From contig NZ_LN997848.1 of assembly GCF_001511835.1 (NCBI RefSeq), forward strand, positions 1,488,001 through 1,552,000: a stretch of DNA of 64,000 nt, in the 5' to 3' direction. The DNA is from Magnetospirillum sp. XM-1. Its GTDB lineage: Bacteria > Pseudomonadota > Alphaproteobacteria > Rhodospirillales > Magnetospirillaceae. The notes under the pieces are model-generated. The model was not told the DNA's origin. It made no database searches and saw nothing but the letters and a program-made list of their open reading frames with translations. The position numbers were made by a program, and so were the translations under genes. This document shows positions 56,601-64,000 of the stretch, piece by piece (position 1 is the stretch's first letter; each line of letters starts with the position of its first letter).

Positions 56601-59600
56601 GAGACCTGGGTGGTGGTCAGGGCCGCCACGTCGGTGGTTTCCATCGCGTTGACCTGGGTAGTGGTCAGCGACGAGACCTGGGTGGTGGTCAGCGAGCGCA
56701 CCTGAGTGGTGTTCAGGGCGGCGACGTCGGTGGTTTCCAGCGCGTTCAGCTGGGTGGTGCTGAGGCCGGACACCTGGGTGGTGGTCAGCGAGTCGACCTG
56801 GGTGCTGGTGAGCGCCGCCACGTTGGTGGTGGTCAGGACGTTGAGCACCGTGGCGGTCAGGGCGCGCAAATCGGTGGTTTCGAGGTTGGCGACCTGGGTG
56901 CTGGTCAGCGCCGCCGCCTGGGTGGTGGACATGCCGGCCACCTGGGTGGCGGTCAGGCTGGCCAGGCCGGTGGTCGACAGGGCGTTCAGCGTGGTGCTGG
57001 TCAGTCCGCCGAACTGGGTGGCGGTCAGGCCGTCCAACTGGCCGGTGGACAGGGCGGCGGCCGACGTGGTGGTCAGCGCGTTCAGCTGGGTGGTGGACAG
57101 GCTGCCCACCTGGGCCGAGGTGACGCCGGACAGGGTGGTGGTGCTCAGGCCGGTGGCCTGGGTGGTGGTCAGGTTGGCCACCTGGGTGTTGGTCAGGGCG
57201 GCGACGTCGGTGGTCTCCATCGCGTTGACCTGGGTGGTGGTCAGCGACGACACCTGGGTGGTGGTCAGCGCCCGAACCTGGGTGGTGTTCAGGGCGGCGA
57301 CGTCGGTGGTCTCCAGCGCGTTCAGCTGGGTGGTGTTGAGGCCCGACACCTGGGCGGAGGTCAGCGAGTCGACCTGGGTGCTGGTCAGCGCGGCCACACC
57401 GGTGGTGGTCAGCGAGTTCAGCGAGGTGGCCGAGATGGCGCGGACCTCGGAGGTGGTCAGGTTGACCAGCTGGGTGGTGGTGATGCCGGCCGTCTGGGTG
57501 GTGGTCAGGTTGGCGACCTGGGTGCCGGTCAGGCTGGACAGAGTCGTGGTGTTCAGCGCGTTCAGGCTGGTGGTGGTCAGGTTGGCCACCTGGGTGGCGG
57601 TCAGGCCATCCGCCTGGGTCGCGTTGATCGCGGCGGAGCCGGTGGTGGTCAGCGCGTTCAGCTGGGTGGTGGACAGGCTGCCCAGCTGGGCCGAGGTGAC
57701 GCCCGACAGCGCGGTGGTGGTCAGGCCGGTGGCCTGGGTGGTGGTCAGGTTGGTCAGCTGGGTATTGGTCAGCGCGGCGACGTCGGTGGTCTCGAGCGCG
57801 TTCACCTGGGTGGTGTTCAGGGCCGAGATCTGGCCGGCGGTCAGACTCCGGACCTGGGTGGTGTTCAGCGCGGCGACGTCGGTGGTCTCGAGCGCGTTCA
57901 GCTGGGTGGTGCTGAGGCCGGACACCTGGGCGGAGGTCAGGCCATCCACCTGGGTGGTCGACAGGGCGGCCACGTTGGTGGTGGAGAGCGAGTTCAGCGC
58001 GGTGACCGACAGGGCACGCAGATCGGTGGTCTCGATGGCGCCGAGAGCCGTGCTGGTCAGGCCGCCGGACTGGGTGCTGGTCAGGGCCGAGACCTGGGTC
58101 TGGCTCAGGCCGGCCAGGGTGGTGGTGGCCAGGGCGTTCAGGCTGGTGGTGGTCAGGCCGGCCACGGTGGACGACGCGACACCCGACAGCTGGGTGGTCG
58201 ACAGGGTCGCCGCGCCGGTGGTGGTCAGCGCGTTCAGCTGGGTGGTGGACAGCGCCGACATTTCTGTCGAGGTCAGGCTGCCGATGCCGGTGGTGGTCAG
58301 GCCGGTGGCCTGGGTGGTGGTCAGGTTGCTGACCTGGGTGGTGGTCAGCGCCGCCAGATCGGTGGTCTCGATGGCGTTCAGGTTGGTGGTGGTCAGGCCG
58401 GCGATCTGGCCGGTGGTCAGGGCCCGGACCTGGGTAGTCGACAGGGCCGCGACGTCGGTGGTCTCGAGCGCATTCAGGGTGGTGGTGTTGAGGCCGCTCA
58501 CCTGGGTGGTGGAGAAGTTGCTCACCTGCGTGCTGGTCAGCGCCGCCAGGCTGGTGGTCGACAGCGAGTTCAGCTGGGTGGCCGTCAGGGTGTTGATCAC
58601 CGCCGAATTCAGGGCGACAGCCGCCGTGGTGGTCAGGCCGCCGGTCTGGGTGGTGGTCAGGCCGCGCAGCTGGGTGCCGGTCAGGCTGGACAGCGCGGTG
58701 GTGGTCAGCTGGTTCAGGTTGGTGGTCGACAGGCCGCCGACCTGGCCCGAACTCAGGGCTTCCACCTGGGTGGTGGTCAGCAGCACCACGTTGGTGGTGG
58801 TGAGCGAGTTCAGGTTGGTGGCGGAGAGCGAGCCCACCTGGGCCGAGCTCAGTTCGCTGACGAAGGTGGTGGACAGCGACGCCACCTGGGTGGTGTTGAC
58901 GCCGGTGACCTGCACCGAGGTCAGGGCGGCCAGGTCAGTGGTTTCCAGCGCGTTGAAGTGCGTGGTGTTCAGGCCGCCGACCTGGGCCGAGGTCAGCGAG
59001 CGGACCTGGGTGGTGGACAGCGCGACCACATCGGTGGTGTCGAGCGCGTTCAGCACGGTCGAGGTCAGGCCGGACACCTGAGCGGTGGCCAGGGCCGCGA
59101 CCTGGGTGCTGGTCAGCGCCGCCACGTTGGTGGTGGACAGGGCGTTCAGCGCCGTGGTGGTCAGCGAGGTGAGCTCGGTCGTCTCGATGTTGACCAACTG
59201 GGTGGTGCTGATGCCGGCACTCTGGGTGCTGGTCAGCGCGCGCAGCTGGGTCGCCGTCAGATTGGCGACCGCGGTGGTGGTCAGCGCGTTCAGGTTGGTG
59301 GTCGACAGGCCGGAGACCTGGGTGGTGGTCAGGCTGGACACCTGAGTGCTGCTCAGCGAGGCCGAGGCGGTGGTGGTCAGCGCGTTGATCTGCGCCGTGC
59401 TCAGGGCGCGCAGGTCGACGGTGGTGAGCTGGGCAGCCGAGGTCGAGTTGAGGGCGCCCAACTGGGTGGTGGACAGGGCCGCCGCCTGGGTGGCGGTCAG
59501 GACGCCGACGTCGGTGGTTTCCAGCGCGTTGACCAAGGTGGTGGTCAGGGCGCCGACCTGGGTGGTGGTCAGCGAGCGCACCTGGGTGACGGTCAGGGCC

Positions 59601-62600
59601 GCGGCGTCGGTGGTTTCCAGGCCGTTCAGGTTGGTGGTGCTGAGGTTCGACACCTGGGTGGCGGTCAGCGCGCTCACCTGGGTGGTGGTGAGCGCCGCCA
59701 CGTTGGTGGTGGTCAGCGCGTTGACCTGAGAGGTGGCCAGGGCCGACAGGCCGGTGGTGGCCAGCGCCGACGCGGCGGTGGTGGACAGCGCCGCCGCCTG
59801 GGTGGTGGTCAGACTCCGAGTCTGGGTGGCGTTAAGGGTTGCCAGACTGGTGGTCGACAGGGCGTTCAGGTTGGAGGTGGACAGGCCGGCCACCTGGCCG
59901 GTGGTCAGGGCGCCCACCTGGGTGCTGGTCAGGGCCGCCGCGTCGGTGGTGGTCAGCGCGTTCAGCTGCGTGACGTTCAGCGCCTTGATCTCGGTGGCGG
60001 TCAGCGCCGAGGCGTTGGTGGTCGACAGGCCGGAAACCTGGGTGGTGGTCAGGCCGGCGATCTGGCTGGCCGACAGCGCCGCGATGTCCGAAGTTTCCAG
60101 CGCGTTCAGCACCGTGGTGGTCAGACCGGCCACCTGGGTGGCGGTCAGGCCCTTCAGCTGGGCGCTGGTCAGGGCGGCGACGCCGGTGGTGTCGAGCGCG
60201 TTCAGCGTGGTGGTGCCGAAGCCGGCCAGCTGCGTGGCGCTCAGCGTGGTCTGCTGGGTGGTGGACAGCTCGGCGATATTGGTGGTCGACAGCGCGTTGA
60301 ACACGGCCGAGCTGAGAGCGCCCAGCTCCGTGGTGGTCAGCGACCCCGCCTGGGTGGAGGTCAGGCCGCCGACCTGGGTGGTGGTCAGGCTCTTGGCCTG
60401 GGTGGCGGTCAGGCCGGCGACGCCGGTGGTCGACAGCGCATTGAGGCTGGTGGTGCTGAGGTTGCTCACCTGGGTGGCGGTCAGAGCCGACACCTGGGTG
60501 GTGGACAGCTGGCCGGCGCCGGTGGTGGTCAGCGCGTTCAGCTGGGCGGTGGACAGCGCCTTCGCCTGGGTGGCCGACAGGCCCGAGATCTGGGTGGTGG
60601 ACAGGCCGCCGACCTGGGTGGTGGACAGGCCATTGATCTGCGAGGCGTTGAGCGCCGCAAGATCGGTGGTTTCCAGCGCGTTCAGCTGGGTGGTGCTGAG
60701 GTTGGTGACCTGGGTGGCGCTCAGGCCCTTCAGCTGTCGGCTGGACAGGGCGGCGACGTCGGTGGTCTCCAGCGCGTTCAGCTGGGTGCTGCTCAGGCCG
60801 GACACCTGGGTGGCGGTCAGCGAGGCCGCCTGGGTCGTCGACAGGCCGGCGACGTTGGTGGTGGTGAGCGAATTCAGGGTGGTGGCGGTCAGGCCGGACA
60901 GGTCTGTGGTTTCCAGCGCGCCGAGGGCGGCGGCGCTCAGGCCGGCCACCTGGGTGGTGGACAGATTCCGGGCCTGGGTCACGGAAAGGCCCGCGATGGT
61001 CGTGGTCGACAGGGCGTTCAGGTTGGTGGTGCTGAGGCCGGACACCTGGGTCGCGTTCAGCTGGCCGACCTGGGTGGTGGTCAGGGCCGCCGCGCCGGTG
61101 GTGGTCAGCGCGTTCAACTGGGCGGTGGACAGCGCCTTGGCTTCGGTGGCCGTCAGGCTGCCGACGGCGGTGGTGGTCAGCGCCGCCACCTGGGTGGTGG
61201 ACAGGCCGCCGACCTGGGTGGCGTTCAGCGCCGCCAGATCGGTGGTTTCAAGCGCGTTCACCTGAGTGGTGGTCAGGCCGCCGACCTGGGTGGCGGTCAG
61301 GTTGCGGAACTGGGTGCTGGTCAGGGCGGCCAGATCGGTGGTTTCAATCGCGTTGAGCGTCGTGGTGCTGAGGCCGCCGACCTGGGTGGCGGTCAGGACG
61401 GCCTGCTGCGTGGTGGACAGCGCGGCCACGTTGGTGGTCGACAGCGCGTTGATCACGGTGGCGGAGAGAGCCCCCACTTCCGTGGTGCTGAGCGATTGCA
61501 CCTGGGTGGTGGTCAGACCGCCCAGCTGGGTGGTGGTCAGACCCTTGGCCTGGGTGGCGGTCAGCTCGGCCACGGTGGTGGTGGTGAGCGAGTTCAGGTT
61601 GGTGGTCGACAGGCCCGACACCTGGGTGGCGGTCAGGGCCCGCAACTGGGTGGTGGACAGCTCGGCCGCGTTGGTGGTGGTCAGCGCGTTCAGCTGGGTG
61701 GCGGTCAAAGCCTTGGCTTCGGTCGCCGTCAGGTTGGTGAACTGGGTGGTGGTCAGCGCGGCCACCTGGGTGGTGGTCAATCCGCTGATCTGGGTGGCGG
61801 TCAGCCCGGCCAGGTCAGAGGTTTCCAGCGCATTCAACTGGGTGGTGCTGAGGCGACCGACCTGGGTGGCGGTCAGGCCCTTCAACTGGGCGGTGTTCAG
61901 GGCGGCGACGTCGGTGGTTTCCAGCGCGTTCAGCTGGGTGCTGCTCAGGCCGCCGATCTGGGTGGCGTTCAGCGCCGACACCTGGGTGGTGGACAGGGCG
62001 GCGACGCCGGTGGTGGTCAGCGCGTTCAGCTGGGTCGCCGTCAGGGTGGCCAGCTCGGTGGTTTCCACGCCGCTCAGCTGGGTGGTGGTCAGCGCGCCCA
62101 CTTGGGTGGTGGTCAGGGTCTTGGCCTGGGTGGCGGTCAGGCCGCCGATGCCGGTGGTCGACAGCGCGTTCAGGTTGGTGGTGCTGAGCGCCGCCACCTG
62201 GGTGGTGTTAAGCCCGGCCACCTGGGTGGTGGACAATTGGCCGGCATTGGTGGTGGTCAGCGCGTTCAGCTGCACCGTGGTCAGGGCGCGCAGCTCGGTG
62301 ACCGTCAACGACGAGGCGTTGGTGGTGGACAGCGCGGAGATCTGGGTGGTGGACAGCGCATTGATCTGGGCAGCGTTCAGCGCCGCGATGTCGGTGGTTT
62401 CGAACGCGTTCAGCTGGGTGGTGCTCAGCCCGGAAATCTGGGTGGCGTTCAGCGCACGGACCTGGGTCACGGACAGCGCGCCCACATTGGCGCCGGCCAG
62501 GGCGTTCAGCGTGGTGGTGTTCAGGCCGGAAACCTGCGCCGCGGTCAGGGCGCTGGACTGGGACGTGGTCAGCTCGCCCACATTGGTGGTGGTCAGCGCG

Positions 62601-64000
62601 TTCAGCGCCGTCACCTTCAGATTGGCGACGTCGGTGGTCTCCAGGGCGCCCAGCGTGGTGGTGTTCAGGCCGCCCACCTGGGTGGAGGTCAGGCTTCCGA
62701 CCTGGGCGATGCTCAGGCCGGCGACGCTGGTGGTCGATAGGGCGTTCAGGGCCGAGGTCGACAGGCTGCCGACCTGCGAGGTCTGAAGGGCGCCGACCTG
62801 GGTGGTGGACAGCTCGGCCGCCGCGGTGGTGGACAGATTGGCCAGCTGGGTGCCGCTCAGCGCCTTGATCTCGGTGGCGGTGAGGCTGCCCGCCAGGGTC
62901 GAGCTCAAATTGGCCAGCTGGGTGGTGGTCAGCTGGGCGACCTGCGCGGTGCTCAGGCCGGCGAAGTCGGTGGTCTCGAGCGCATTGACCTGGGTGGTGG
63001 TCAGGCCCTGCAGCTGGGTGCCCGTCAGGGCGCGCACCTGCGTCAGGCTCAGCCCGGCGATGCTGGTGGTCTTGAGCGCGTTCAGCGTGGTGGTGTTCAG
63101 GCTGCCCAGCTGAAGGGTGCCCACCGAACTCAGCTGAGACGTGGTCAGCGTGTTCAGCGCGGTGGTGCTCAGGGAGTTGATCACCGCGGCGGAGAGCGCC
63201 CCGGTCTGGGTCGAGCTCAACGACGACACCTGGGTCGAGGTCAGCGAGGCCGACTGGGTGGTGGTCAGGCCGCGCAGCTGCAGCGTGTTCAGCGCCGCCA
63301 GGGCGGTCGAGGACAGCTGTCCCAGATTGGTGGTGTTGAATCCGGCCAGCAGGGCGGAATTGAGGCCGCCCACCTGGGTCGCGGTCAGCTGGCCGACATT
63401 GGTGGTCGACAGGGCGTTGAGCAGGGTGACGCTCAGCGCGCCGATCTCGGCGCTGGTCAGGGCGCCGAGCGAGGTGGTGGTCAGCGCCCCCGACTGGGTG
63501 GTGGTCAGGCTGCTCAGCGACGAGGTCGCCAGCGCCGCCAGATCGGTGGATTCCAGGGCGTTCAGGTTGGTGGTGTTCAGCGAGCCGACCTGGGTCGAGG
63601 TCAGACTCTGGGCCTGGGTGGTGGTCAGGGCCGCCAGATTGGTGGTGTTCAGCGCGTTCAACGCGGCGCTCGACAGCCGCGCGACCTGGGTCGCGCTGAG
63701 GCCGGAGACCTGCGAGGAGGACAGGCTGGCAAATTGGGTGGTGGACAGGCCGCCGATCTGGGTAGCGGTCAGGGCATTGAGTTCGGTGGTCGACAGCGCA
63801 GCCGTCTTGGTGGTCGACAGGCCGGACAGCTGGGTGGTGGAAAGACCGGCGACCTGGGCGCCGCTCAGGCTGGACAGGCCGGTGGTGGTGAGCGAGTTGA
63901 GGCTGGTGGTCGAGAGGGTGGCGACGTGCGAGGTCTTGAGTGCGGCGAGCTGGGTGGTGCTGAGGACGGCGACGTCGGTGGTTTCAAGCGAGCCGATGAG
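50606..64000 (-). CDS. Giant Thr-rich octapeptide-repeat protein, N-terminus outside window
   Basis: At least 4,464 residues, still open at 64000. No in-frame ATG, GTG or TTG occurs between 63664 and 64000, so the true start is upstream of the window. Apart from a 30-residue tail (from N-A-I-Q-G-A-A to S-N-T-N-T) it is about 554 copies of an 8-residue unit: small residue, Leu/Ile, Thr/Ser/Glu, Thr, Thr, Gln/Asp, Val/Leu/Ile, variable. Thr is roughly a quarter to a third of residues; Cys and aromatics are nearly absent. Such composition suits a repetitive solenoid, surface or secreted. No transport signal is visible in the C-terminus. The neighbouring GT41 genes suggest O-glycosylation. Function unknown. 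Confidence 0.85.
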   Translation of the reverse strand, partial: LIGSLETTDVAVLSTTQLAALKTSHVATLSTTSLNSLTTTGLSSLSGAQVAGLSTTQLSGLSTTKTAALSTTELNALTATQIGGLSTTQFASLSSSQVSGLSATQVARLSSAALNALNTTNLAALTTTQAQSLTSTQVGSLNTTNLNALESTDLAALATSSLSSLTTTQSGALTTTSLGALTSAEIGALSVTLLNALSTTNVGQLTATQVGGLNSALLAGFNTTNLGQLSSTALAALNTLQLRGLTTTQSASLTSTQVSSLSSTQTGALSAAVINSLSTTALNTLTTSQLSSVGTLQLGSLNTTTLNALKTTSIAGLSLTQVRALTGTQLQGLTTTQVNALETTDFAGLSTAQVAQLTTTQLANLSSTLAGSLTATEIKALSGTQLANLSTTAAAELSTTQVGALQTSQVGSLSTSALNALSTTSVAGLSIAQVGSLTSTQVGGLNTTTLGALETTDVANLKVTALNALTTTNVGELTTSQSSALTAAQVSGLNTTTLNALAGANVGALSVTQVRALNATQISGLSTTQLNAFETTDIAALNAAQINALSTTQISALSTTNASSLTVTELRALTTVQLNALTTTNAGQLSTTQVAGLNTTQVAALSTTNLNALSTTGIGGLTATQAKTLTTTQVGALTTTQLSGVETTELATLTATQLNALTTTGVAALSTTQVSALNATQIGGLSSTQLNALETTDVAALNTAQLKGLTATQVGRLSTTQLNALETSDLAGLTATQISGLTTTQVAALTTTQFTNLTATEAKALTATQLNALTTTNAAELSTTQLRALTATQVSGLSTTNLNSLTTTTVAELTATQAKGLTTTQLGGLTTTQVQSLSTTEVGALSATVINALSTTNVAALSTTQQAVLTATQVGGLSTTTLNAIETTDLAALTSTQFRNLTATQVGGLTTTQVNALETTDLAALNATQVGGLSTTQVAALTTTAVGSLTATEAKALSTAQLNALTTTGAAALTTTQVGQLNATQVSGLSTTNLNALSTTTIAGLSVTQARNLSTTQVAGLSAAALGALETTDLSGLTATTLNSLTTTNVAGLSTTQAASLTATQVSGLSSTQLNALETTDVAALSSRQLKGLSATQVTNLSTTQLNALETTDLAALNASQINGLSTTQVGGLSTTQISGLSATQAKALSTAQLNALTTTGAGQLSTTQVSALTATQVSNLSTTSLNALSTTGVAGLTATQAKSLTTTQVGGLTSTQAGSLTTTELGALSSAVFNALSTTNIAELSTTQQTTLSATQLAGFGTTTLNALDTTGVAALTSAQLKGLTATQVAGLTTTVLNALETSDIAALSASQIAGLTTTQVSGLSTTNASALTATEIKALNVTQLNALTTTDAAALTSTQVGALTTGQVAGLSTSNLNALSTTSLATLNATQTRSLTTTQAAALSTTAASALATTGLSALATSQVNALTTTNVAALTTTQVSALTATQVSNLSTTNLNGLETTDAAALTVTQVRSLTTTQVGALTTTLVNALETTDVGVLTATQAAALSTTQLGALNSTSAAQLTTVDLRALSTAQINALTTTASASLSSTQVSSLTTTQVSGLSTTNLNALTTTAVANLTATQLRALTSTQSAGISTTQLVNIETTELTSLTTTALNALSTTNVAALTSTQVAALATAQVSGLTSTVLNALDTTDVVALSTTQVRSLTSAQVGGLNTTHFNALETTDLAALTSVQVTGVNTTQVASLSTTFVSELSSAQVGSLSATNLNSLTTTNVVLLTTTQVEALSSGQVGGLSTTNLNQLTTTALSSLTGTQLRGLTTTQTGGLTTTAAVALNSAVINTLTATQLNSLSTTSLAALTSTQVSNFSTTQVSGLNTTTLNALETTDVAALSTTQVRALTTGQIAGLTTTNLNAIETTDLAALTTTQVSNLTTTQATGLTTTGIGSLTSTEMSALSTTQLNALTTTGAATLSTTQLSGVASSTVAGLTTTSLNALATTTLAGLSQTQVSALTSTQSGGLTSTALGAIETTDLRALSVTALNSLSTTNVAALSTTQVDGLTSAQVSGLSTTQLNALETTDVAALNTTQVRSLTAGQISALNTTQVNALETTDVAALTNTQLTNLTTTQATGLTTTALSGVTSAQLGSLSTTQLNALTTTGSAAINATQADGLTATQVANLTTTSLNALNTTTLSSLTGTQVANLTTTQTAGITTTQLVNLTTSEVRAISATSLNSLTTTGVAALTSTQVDSLTSAQVSGLNTTQLNALETTDVAALNTTQVRALTTTQVSSLTTTQVNAMETTDVAALTNTQVANLTTTQATGLSTTTLSGVTSAQVGSLSTTQLNALTTTSAAALSTGQLDGLTATQFGGLTSTTLNALSTTGLASLTATQVAGMSTTQAAALTSTQVANLETTDLRALTATVLNVLTTTNVAALTSTQVDSLTTTQVSGLSTTQLNALETTDVAALNTTQVRSLTTTQVSSLTTTQVNAMETTDVAALTTTQVSNLTTTQVAGLNTTTLSGVTSIEVATLSVTQVNALTTTSAAALNATQLDGLTTTQVAGLSTTNLNALTTTGVASLTSTQVGALTSTQTAGISTTQLVNIETTDIAALSATSLNSLTTTGVAALTSTQVPNLSATQVSGLSTTQLNALETTDVAALSTTQVRSLTTTQIGGLTTTQVNALETTDVAALTVTQLDGISTTQLAGISTTQLVNLTTTQAASLTATQVNALTTTGIAALTSTQVSSLTTGQVSTISTTTLNALESTDVAALTTTQVRSLTTTQVGGLTTTQVNAMETTDIAALTTTQVSGITSTQTGALTTTTLSGITSTEVNALTTTQINALTTTNAAALTATQLDGLTATNVAGLTTTLINALSTTGISSLTTAQVGALTSTQSAGLSTTQLTNLTTTEVTALTATALNGLTTTNVAALSTTQAISLTVTQAAALSTTTLNALETTDLAALTTTQVRSLTTTQVGGLTTTQVNAMETTDIAALTTTQVSGITSTQTGGLNTTALSGITSVEVNALSTTQINALTTTNAAALTTSQLDGLTATNLAGLTTTLVNALTTTAIAGLSSTQLAALTSTQSAGISTTQLVNIETTDISAISATALNSLTTTGVAALTANQVSSLTTAQVSNISTTQLNALETTDVAALTTTQVRSLTTTQIDGLKTTQVNALETTDVAALTTTQIGSVNTTQIAALTTTTLSGLTATGIAELTTTQVNTLTTTNSAALTTTQVSGLSTTVVAGLSTTELNALSTTSVAGLASSQVAALTTTQVAGLSTTQVANIETTDIAAISATQANALTTTGVAALTSTQVSSLTTAQVPGISTTQLNALETTDVAALTTTQVRSLTTTQLAGITTTQVNAMETTDIAALTTTQVSGITTTQVAGLTTTALSGITATEAGALTSTQVNSLTTTGAAALNTTQLTGLSTTTVSGLSTTELNALSTTGVAGLTSTQVSNLTTTQVAGLSTTQLVNIETTDLVQLSAAHLNALNTTSVVALTSTQVSSLTTAQVSGVSTTQLNALETTDLAALSTTQVQSLTTTQVGGLTTTQVNAMETTDIAALTTTQVSGITTTQVAGLTTTALSGITATEAGALSANQVNSLTTTTLAALTTTQVAGISTATVSGITTTQLNALSTTNVAGLTSTQVSNLTTTQVAGLSTTQLVNIETTDVTALSATQINSLTTTGVAALSSTQVSSLTTTQTVGISTTQLNALETTDVAALTSTQVRALTTTQVAGLTTSTVNALETTDVAALSTTQVANISTTQLAGLTTTALAGVTATEVGALSVTQLNALTTTGAAALNTTQLSGLTNTLVAGLSTTNLNALSTTGIAGLSSTQVANVTTTQVAGISTTQLINIETTDLTALSATQLNSLTTTGVVALTSTQVSSLTTTQVSGLSTTQLNALETTDVAALSTTQVQSLTVGQVGGLSTTQVNAMETTDIAALSTTQLASVTTTQVNALTTTSVSGLSTTEVGSLSVTQLNALSTTGAGGLNTTQISALSTTQVAGLSTTAVNALSTTGVASLSSTQAASLTAAQATGITTTQLINIGTTDLAALTTSALNALTTTGVAALTSTQVVNLTATQVSGLSTTQLNALETTDVAALTTTQFSNLSTTQVAGLSTTQVNAMETTDLAGLSVTQVAALTTTQAAGLTTTQLVNIETTDLAALSTTTLNALTTTGVVALTTTQVQSLTTTQVAGLSTTQLNALETTDLVALSVTQVQSLTTAQVAGITTTQLNAMETTDLASLTATQIGGLSTTQAAAITTTNLAVLTTTEIGALSTSSLNSLTTTQVVALSTTQVGGLSTTQVTGLTTTQLNALETTDMAALSVTQVGALTDTQATGLTAAKIGALASTGVGALSTTAFNALTTTNVAGLTTTQIGGLTVTQLGALTSTVTAAFETTDIKALTVTQLNALTSANIAALTTTQANSLTTTQIDGLTTTQIVGLETTDIYALTTTQANAIQGAAISSLNTDQQNAYFWAISGSNTNT
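50699..64000 (-). repeat. Continuous 24-bp tandem array (octapeptide coding)
   Basis: The 24-bp phase is unbroken in every stretch examined from 50699 to the window end. Typical units encode A-L-T-T-T-Q-V-x. Synonymous and conservative differences between units show it is old or under selection, not a recent slippage product. Confidence 0.9.
51603..59763 (-). repeat. 576-bp (192-residue) super-repeats inside the octad array
   Basis: A landmark octad (N-I-E-T-T-D and its derivatives) recurs at 51939, 52515, 53091, 53667, 54243, 54819, 55395 and 55971, each exactly 576 bp apart, and again from 56307 to 59187 (56883, 57459, 58035, 58611). Two intervals (51603-51939 and 55971-56307) are 336 bp instead, 240 bp or ten octads shorter. 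Conservation fades toward both ends. Confidence 0.88.

Noticed and set aside
50570..62740. 4,056-codon open frame on the plus strand (Gly/Gln/Val-rich) opposite the giant gene, plus several shorter plus-strand frames.
   Set aside because: It is the complement of the same 24-bp units: absence of stops follows from the codon set ACC/CAG/GTC. It begins in the hairpin downstream of the real gene, has no ribosome site and an implausible composition. The minus frame has a normal end, hydrophobic periodicity and gene neighbours on its strand.
50699..64000. Regular short repeats resembling a CRISPR array.
   Set aside because: Units are contiguous at 24 bp without unique spacers, remain in an open frame, and no cas genes are present.

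Overview
The window comes from a GC-rich alphaproteobacterium, most likely Magnetospirillum or a close Rhodospirillales relative. The clues are a Caulobacter-type flagellar regulon (FliX divergent from FlgI, plus FlbT and FlaF), MipZ, an alphaproteobacterial DksA variant, and a cyclic-nucleotide-gated potassium channel resembling those known from rhizobia and Magnetospirillum. No magnetosome (mam/mms) genes lie in the window. The genus call is inference from gene content, not from a database match.

Layout. 1-4.0 kb: the start of the division and cell-wall cluster on the minus strand (mraZ, rsmH, ftsL, ftsI cut by the window edge), with 4-bp stop/start overlaps, a promoter overlaid by 10-bp-phased TGGGA boxes, and the RNase P RNA gene upstream. 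4.1-5.3 kb: bacteriohemerythrin coupled to cheZ. 5.4-9.9 kb: plus-strand housekeeping and accessory genes (nuclease/phosphatase fold, CNG-type K+ channel, DUF1491, RidA, SDR, HCCA isomerase). 10-18 kb: flagellar region, with flbT, then a five-gene minus-strand operon flgI-flgJ-flgN-like-flgK-flgL behind a near-consensus sigma-54 promoter, and divergent fliX. 18-20 kb: dksA, a soluble chemoreceptor-like protein with its signalling part first, and mipZ. 20.4-26.6 kb: a molybdopterin oxidoreductase, an FAD oxidoreductase, a secreted GH114-like protein and a degenerate acyl-CoA ligase. 26.7-29.2 kb: an unknown gene, a FlaG-like gene, the cobalamin gene cobC and flaF.

29.4-35.1 kb: a TPR-GT41 glycosyltransferase facing a four-gene sugar/cell-surface operon (SpsF-like cytidylyltransferase, Gfo/Idh/MocA dehydrogenase, DegT aminotransferase, FemAB/GNAT-like transferase). 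35.2-46.3 kb: an RluA-type pseudouridine synthase, a ParDE module, uvrB, a probable pseudokinase, a pteridine-reductase-like SDR, a gene-free AT-richer stretch with DnaA-box-like sites, then uvrC-pgsA-mobB-moeA-moaD, a hairpin repeat, moaE and a small protein.

46.3-64 kb is the most unusual part. A giant minus-strand gene, still open at the window end, encodes more than 4,460 residues built almost wholly of about 554 threonine-rich octapeptides (consensus xLTTTQVx). In the middle these are arranged in near-exact 24-octad (192-residue, 576-bp) super-repeats. Directly downstream on the same strand are two tandem TPR-GT41 (OGT/SPINDLY-type) glycosyltransferases. The arrangement suggests a giant Thr-rich surface or secreted protein paired with its own O-glycosylation enzymes, possibly supplied by the nearby sugar operon. 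That functional link is inference.
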